8,629 nucleotides of DNA from Phycisphaerae bacterium (GTDB taxonomy: Bacteria > Planctomycetota > Phycisphaerae > Sedimentisphaerales > Anaerobacaceae): contig JAUVYZ010000070.1 in assembly GCA_030602845.1 (NCBI GenBank), positions 1-8,629 of the forward strand. Direction: 5' to 3'. The notes beneath the pieces were generated by a model. That model had not been told where the DNA came from, searched no databases, and worked only from the letters and a program-made list of their open reading frames with translations. Position numbers and translations under genes: made by a program. Every line of letters begins with the position of its first letter. The first letter of the stretch is position 1. Below, one piece after another: positions 4,906 through 8,629 of the stretch.

Positions 4906-5883
4906 ATGAGGAAACATATCATAGCTGTTATGCTTTTGCCGGCAGTGGCGGTGATTGTCCAAATGATATTGAGCGTGTCCGCAGCTGCGGCGCAGGCGCC
5001 CAAGCCGCGCAGCCGCAGCGAAATCGAAGCCGTGCTCGCCAAGGCCCCCAGGCCTCCGGTGAGAAAAAAGCTCCGCAGGCTCAACATTATCCTCGTCGCC
5101 GACAAGAAAGACCACGGTGTCAATGAACACGACTATCCACTATGGCAGAAACGATGGAAACTTCTGCTCGGTGGTAAGAAGGCGGGCGACCCCTCCGAAA
5201 CACAGGTCAACCTTTATGGTCCTCCGCCAGCCAGCGGCAGGGACGAGGTTCTGGCAGGCGCACCAAAGGTCCGCGTCTCCACGGCCACCGGATGGCCCAA
5301 TAAGAAGCGACTCAAGTCTGCCGACCTTATCGTGATGTTCTGCTACGGCAGGTGGAACGAGCAGAAGCTTAAGGACCTCAAGGAATACCTGTCCCGCGGC
5401 GGCGGATTCGTTGCCGTGCACCCTGCCGTAATCGGCGGCAAGAATCTGTCTCAAAAGCTGGCAGAGGTGATCGGACTGGCGTGGGAGGACGGTTATACCG
5501 GCTGGCGCCACGGTGCAATGGATTTAAAGGTCACTGCTCCGAATCACCCAATCTGCCTTGGCCTGCCTAAGACGATTCGCTTTCTTGACGAGGCTTACTG
5601 GCCACTTAAAGGTGATATAAGTAAGGTTACGGTGCTGGCGACCTCCGATGAAGCTGTCAAGAAGGATTCCGACAAGACCAGGCCGGAGCCGATGTTCTAC
5701 ACCTATCAGTATGGCAAGGGTCGGGTCTTCAGTTGTATTCCCGGACATTATACCTGGACGTTTGATGACCCGTACTTCCGCATCTTGCTGCTTCGCGGGA
5801 TGGCGTGGGCGGCAGGTGATTTCCCCTATCGATTTGACCCGTTGGTACTGCGCGGCGTGCCGTTAAACAGTGACATGCCGTAA
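4906..5883 (+). CDS. Secreted ThuA-like domain protein
   Basis: The product has 325 residues from the ATG at 4906, chosen because AGGAG (4896-4900) sits five bases upstream and a signal peptide begins there: MRKHIIAVMLLPAVAV, then a hydrophobic stretch and cleavage near AAAQA (residue 31). An in-frame ATG at 4804 would add 34 residues without a ribosome binding site. The rest is a ThuA-like fold (class I glutamine amidotransferase-like). Landmarks are LNIILVADKKDHG, SADLIVMF, GGGFVAVHPA (H172), WRHGAMDLKV (H202), APNHPI (H214), LDEAYWPL, PMFYTYQYGKGRVF and RGMAWAAG near the end. ThuA belongs to the trehalose-utilisation locus of rhizobia, and exported relatives abound in Planctomycetota and Verrucomicrobiota saccharide loci. 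The chemistry is unsettled. It shares an upstream motif with the SGNH gene. Confidence 0.9.
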   Translation: MRKHIIAVMLLPAVAVIVQMILSVSAAAAQAPKPRSRSEIEAVLAKAPRPPVRKKLRRLNIILVADKKDHGVNEHDYPLWQKRWKLLLGGKKAGDPSETQVNLYGPPPASGRDEVLAGAPKVRVSTATGWPNKKRLKSADLIVMFCYGRWNEQKLKDLKEYLSRGGGFVAVHPAVIGGKNLSQKLAEVIGLAWEDGYTGWRHGAMDLKVTAPNHPICLGLPKTIRFLDEAYWPLKGDISKVTVLATSDEAVKKDSDKTRPEPMFYTYQYGKGRVFSCIPGHYTWTFDDPYFRILLLRGMAWAAGDFPYRFDPLVLRGVPLNSDMP

Positions 5884-5907
5884 AGGATAAAATTAAACAA
5901 GGTGTTT

Positions 5908-5990
5908 GGGTTCCCCCACCGTTTTGCTTGCCCCTCTGCTTCTTGCGAAGCAAAACGAGGGGCTTCGCAAAAACGAAGCGGCGGGGGTCC
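5908..5990. repeat. Compound palindromic element after the ThuA-like gene
   Basis: Outer arms CCCCCACCG (5913-5921) and CGGCGGGGG (5979-5987) pair with one mismatch. Inside, GCCCCTC (5930-5936) pairs with GAGGGGC (5957-5963) over GCTTC-TTGC-GAAGC (5938-5951), and GCTTCG-CAAAAA-CGAAGC forms a second hairpin (5962-5979). CGTTTTGCTT (5920-5929) is also the exact inverse of AAGCAAAACG (5948-5957), giving a competing fold. It begins 24 nt past the stop and may end transcription. It is related to the palindrome at 2545-2597. Confidence 0.6.
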
Positions 5991-6039
5991 CCTTTCAAAT
6001 TCCGTCTATTTTTAAACGTTATCCGATGGAAGGGCTTAA

Positions 6040-7071
6040 TTGAAAGCTTTAACTTATACTAAACCATATTGTCTCGAATATTCAGATTTTCCAGACCCGG
6101 TGGTGGGTGATGATGATGTGCTAATTCGTGTCAAGGCCTGTGGAATCTGTGGGTCGGATGTTCAGGGCTTTACAGGTAAAACAGGGAGGAGAATTCCTCC
6201 TTTGATTATGGGCCATGAGGCAGCCGGCATTATCGAGAACATGGGTAAAAATGTAAAGGATTTCGAAAGGGGCGATAGAGTTTGCTTTGATTCAACCGTA
6301 TATTGCAATAGATGCGAGCCGTGCCAGAAGGGCTATTACAATCGCTGTGAAAGTCGACAGGTACTCGGCGTCTCCACCCCAGACTTCAAGAGGCAGGGCG
6401 CATTTGCCGAGTATGTTGCAGTGCCGTGGTGGATTGCCTCAAAAATCCCGGACCATCTGTCTTTCACCCACGCAAGTCTTCTGGAGCCCACATCAATAGG
6501 TATGCACGCCGCGAATAGGGCCCCTGTATCGGCTAATGATACGGTTGTGATTATTGGAGCCGGGACAATCGGCCTTTTCATTCTTCGAGCTTCCAGGCTA
6601 AAAGGTGCCGGGAAGGTCATTGTGTCTGATATTAACGAATTTCGGCTTGATGCAGCAAAGAAGCTGGGCGCCGATGTGGTCGTCAATCCTGTCAAGTCTG
6701 ATTTAAAAGAAACGATTTTCGGTGAAACAAAAAATAAAGGAGTCGACGTTACTTTCGAAGCCGTCGGGTATGCAAAAACTTTTCAAGATGCCATTTCAGT
6801 AACAAAGACGGGCGGACATATTATCGCCGTTGGTAATTTAGAAAAGACGGCTGAGTTTAATTTACAGGAATTAGTCGCCAGGGAACTTACTTTCAGAGGT
6901 TCATACGCCAGTTCGGGCGAATTTCGTGATTGTATAGAGTTAGTAGCTTCAGGCAAAATTAATGTGGAGCCGTTAATCAGCGATGTTTTACCGCTGGAAG
7001 ATGGGCCCCGTGCTTTTGACCGGCTGCTCAAGGCTGAGGAAAATTTGCTGAAAATTGTTTTGGAACCATAA
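6040..7071 (+). CDS. Zinc-dependent medium-chain dehydrogenase, sorbitol/threonine dehydrogenase type
   Basis: The 343-residue product starts at TTG (6040), supported by GGAAGGG (6028-6034) five bases upstream and by the usual MKA-type N-terminus. Catalytic zinc ligands are C37 in CGICGSD, H59-E60 in GHE, and E149. The structural zinc site is C89, C92, C95 and C103. A Rossmann motif, GAGTIG (173-178), is followed by D197 at the end of the second strand, which favours NAD over NADP. Length is typical. Such enzymes oxidise secondary hydroxyls of polyols or sugar derivatives; D/L-iditol, galactitol or threonine-type substrates cannot be told apart here. No signal peptide, so cytoplasmic. The SDR gene starts 17 nt downstream, so the two are very likely co-transcribed. 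Confidence 0.93.
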   Translation: MKALTYTKPYCLEYSDFPDPVVGDDDVLIRVKACGICGSDVQGFTGKTGRRIPPLIMGHEAAGIIENMGKNVKDFERGDRVCFDSTVYCNRCEPCQKGYYNRCESRQVLGVSTPDFKRQGAFAEYVAVPWWIASKIPDHLSFTHASLLEPTSIGMHAANRAPVSANDTVVIIGAGTIGLFILRASRLKGAGKVIVSDINEFRLDAAKKLGADVVVNPVKSDLKETIFGETKNKGVDVTFEAVGYAKTFQDAISVTKTGGHIIAVGNLEKTAEFNLQELVARELTFRGSYASSGEFRDCIELVASGKINVEPLISDVLPLEDGPRAFDRLLKAEENLLKIVLEP

Positions 7072-7088
7072 AGTTTGAGGTAGTGAAG

Positions 7089-7868
7089 ATGAAAGAGCTT
7101 TTTGACCTTTCCGACAAAGTAGCAATTGTAACCGGGGCAAGTCGCGGCCTGGGCCAGTATTTCGCCAGGGCACTTGCCAAAGCCGGAGCCGATTTGGTGA
7201 TTACCAGCCGGGAATTATCGAGGTTGACCGAATTCAAGCAGGAAATAGAGTCTCTGGGCAGAAAGGCATTACCCGTTCAGCTGGACGTGCTTTCACAAGG
7301 TGACATTAAAAATATGGTTCAGACGGCCATAAAGGAATATGGGAAAATTGATATTCTGGTTAATAACGCCGGCTTAAATATCCGAAAACCAAGCACCGAA
7401 GTTTCCCCGCAGGATTGGGACACCGTATTAGATACCAATCTCAAGGGGAGCTTCTTTTGTGCTCAAGCAGCAGCTAAGGAGATGATAAAACGAAACTACG
7501 GCAGAATAATAAACGTCGGCTCGTGTACATGTATTTTCGGTATGGAGGGAATCGCAGCTTATACGGCGAGTCGAGGTGCTGTTCTGTCAATGACTCGAAG
7601 CCTGGCCGCGGAGTGGGGCAAATATGGAATCACGGTTAATGTGCTGGCTCCCGGGTGGTTTAAGACGGCGCAAAACGCAGTGTTATATGAGAACAAAGAA
7701 TGGGTAAATTATATCACGGACCGCATTCCTCTAAATCGCCCCGGACAACCAAATGACCTTGACGGCACAGTTATCTTTTTAGCTTCAGACGCTTCAGAAT
7801 ATATTACAGGGCAGATAATTTTGGTAGATGGGGGGTTCACCACAGGAGCAACAAAAGCAATCGTTTGA
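7089..7868 (+). CDS. SDR-family oxidoreductase, gluconate 5-dehydrogenase-like, with YxxxR
   Basis: This is a 259-residue classical short-chain dehydrogenase. The ATG at 7089 is chosen because GAGG (7077-7080) lies eight bases upstream; GTG at 7083 would be too close. The cofactor motif is TGASRGLG (15-22), NNAG lies at 92-95, N117 and S145 are in place, and the catalytic Tyr is Y158. The catalytic Lys at Y+4 is Arg (YTASR, R162), encoded by CGA. R41 in the TSR segment after strand 2 suggests NADP can be accepted, as in gluconate 5-dehydrogenases. The end, GQIILVDGGF, is typical. It follows the zinc dehydrogenase by 17 nt, so the two may act successively on a sugar acid or polyol. Substrate unknown; activity depends on whether Arg replaces Lys functionally. 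Confidence 0.92.
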   Translation: MKELFDLSDKVAIVTGASRGLGQYFARALAKAGADLVITSRELSRLTEFKQEIESLGRKALPVQLDVLSQGDIKNMVQTAIKEYGKIDILVNNAGLNIRKPSTEVSPQDWDTVLDTNLKGSFFCAQAAAKEMIKRNYGRIINVGSCTCIFGMEGIAAYTASRGAVLSMTRSLAAEWGKYGITVNVLAPGWFKTAQNAVLYENKEWVNYITDRIPLNRPGQPNDLDGTVIFLASDASEYITGQIILVDGGFTTGATKAIV

Positions 7869-7873
7869 GAATA

Positions 7874-8629
7874 TTAAGAAGGCAGGCCGAAAAAGGCCTT
7901 GCTCGTGGCGGTTACCGCTTCTGCGAAATTGGCCAAATCCATCCCTTTCAATTCGGCGAGAAGAGCGGCGGTGTGGAGCATAAGGGCCGGCTCATTTATC
8001 TTTTGCTTTCGCATCGGCTCCGGCGACATATACGGACAATCGGTCTCAAGCATTAAACTATCCAGCGGCACGATTTTAGCGGCGTCGCGGGTCTTCTCGG
8101 CATTTTTGAAAGTAACTACGCCGGTAAAAGAAATATGAAAACCTTTATCGAGGACAATCTTTGCCTGCTGGGCTGAGCCGCTGAAGCAGTGGAAAACTAC
8201 TCTTTTAACCCCTGAGCCGAACTGCTCTAAAATATCCATAGTCTCATCGAAGGCCTCTCTGCAATGCACAATCACCGGCAGATTCAATTTTTCGGCGACT
8301 TTTAGCTGGGCAGCAAAAACTCGTTTCTGGTCTGATGGTTCGAAATAATTGTAATGAAAATCCAGGCCTGTCTCGCCGATGGCAACGACCTTTTCGTTTT
8401 GCGCATGCTTTTTCAATTCTGCTATCGTCTCAGCAGTTGCATCTTTTGCATCGTGTGGATGGATTCCGACAGCGGCATACATATTTTCGAATTTGTTGGC
8501 AAGTTCGATGGCTTTTCGGTTTTGCTGCGTGTCGGTCCCCACAGTTATCCACTCGGTAATGCCCGCGGCTTTACTGCGTGCCACAACCGCCTCAACATCG
8601 CCGGCTAATTCATCAAAAGTCAAATGACA
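7874..8629 (-). CDS. tatD: TatD-family metal-dependent hydrolase, N-terminus cut by window edge
   Basis: Read on the minus strand, the frame is open from the window edge with CHLTFDEL, the remains of the family's DTHCHL start. Only some six to eight residues are missing, and the TTG at 8621-8623 is internal, not the start. The 251 visible residues carry the metal ligands of this amidohydrolase-like barrel: the second His of HxH (residue 2), E86 in GETGLD, H122 in VHCREA, H147 in FHCFSG and D197 in ETDCPY. IHPHDA and a C-terminal NEP are also present. TatD proteins are 3'-5' DNases linked to DNA repair and degradation. The segment after ETDCPY reads MSPEPMRKQK rather than the commoner APVPHRGKR, a modest variation. 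It converges on the SDR gene with 5 nt between stop codons. Confidence 0.95.
   Translation of the reverse strand, partial: CHLTFDELAGDVEAVVARSKAAGITEWITVGTDTQQNRKAIELANKFENMYAAVGIHPHDAKDATAETIAELKKHAQNEKVVAIGETGLDFHYNYFEPSDQKRVFAAQLKVAEKLNLPVIVHCREAFDETMDILEQFGSGVKRVVFHCFSGSAQQAKIVLDKGFHISFTGVVTFKNAEKTRDAAKIVPLDSLMLETDCPYMSPEPMRKQKINEPALMLHTAALLAELKGMDLANFAEAVTATSKAFFGLPS
7882..7902. terminator. Hairpin at the convergent gene ends, weak
   Basis: GCAGGCC (7882-7888) pairs with GGCCTTGC (7895-7902) around GAAAAA, with one bulged T. It lies inside the last TatD codons, just past the SDR stop. The 5-nt gap leaves no room for a separate terminator. No T-run follows on either strand, so this is only a candidate. 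Confidence 0.25.

Noticed and set aside
1..8629. CRISPR array, insertion sequence, integrase or phage genes
   Set aside because: The repeats present are tandem or palindromic without regular spacers, and no transposase, integrase or Cas-like frame is found.

Overview
The window looks like bacterial chromosome or metagenome-assembled DNA from a glycan-degrading lineage. The best guess is Planctomycetota, near Phycisphaerae. This rests on a secreted SGNH-esterase/beta-helix fusion ending in a PDIGADE-type tail, a secreted ThuA-like protein, a bacterial RRM-RGG protein, and long non-coding stretches full of palindromic repeats. The assignment is inference from gene types; no marker gene is present.

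Layout. Positions 1-83 (minus) hold the first codons of a GIY-YIG protein that runs off the left edge. Positions 84-765 have no convincing gene but carry an 8-bp tandem array, two copies of a 30-bp unit and several palindromes. A near-consensus sigma70 promoter (766-794), preceded by duplicated A-tracts, faces a 37-codon Pro/Glu repeat peptide (868-981). A potentially structured leader (about 999-1253) then precedes an RNA-binding protein with one RRM and an RGG tail (1254-1565). Positions 1566-2527 are non-coding, with terminator-like hairpins and two repeat-family elements.

Positions 2528-4645 encode an exported SGNH hydrolase fused to a parallel beta-helix, and 4906-5883 encode an exported ThuA-like protein. 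Both are preceded by the same 30-bp upstream motif (23 of 30 identical), so they may share a sigma factor or regulator. Palindromic elements follow each gene. A zinc-dependent medium-chain dehydrogenase (6040-7071, TTG start) and an SDR-family dehydrogenase (7089-7868) lie 17 nt apart and form a likely operon. The SDR has Arg where the catalytic Lys of YxxxK is expected. A TatD-family metal-dependent hydrolase (7874-8629, minus) converges on the SDR with 5 nt between stops and is cut at its N-terminus by the window edge.

Taken together, 2528-7868 reads as a small saccharide-use locus. An extracytoplasmic esterase/beta-helix enzyme and a ThuA-like protein would act outside the cytoplasm, and two cytoplasmic dehydrogenases would oxidise or reduce released sugars or polyols. 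The substrate cannot be read from the sequence. The features most worth a second look are the repeat peptide with its strong promoter, the structured rrm leader, the motif shared by the two exported genes, and a palindromic element embedded in the signal-peptide codons of the SGNH gene.
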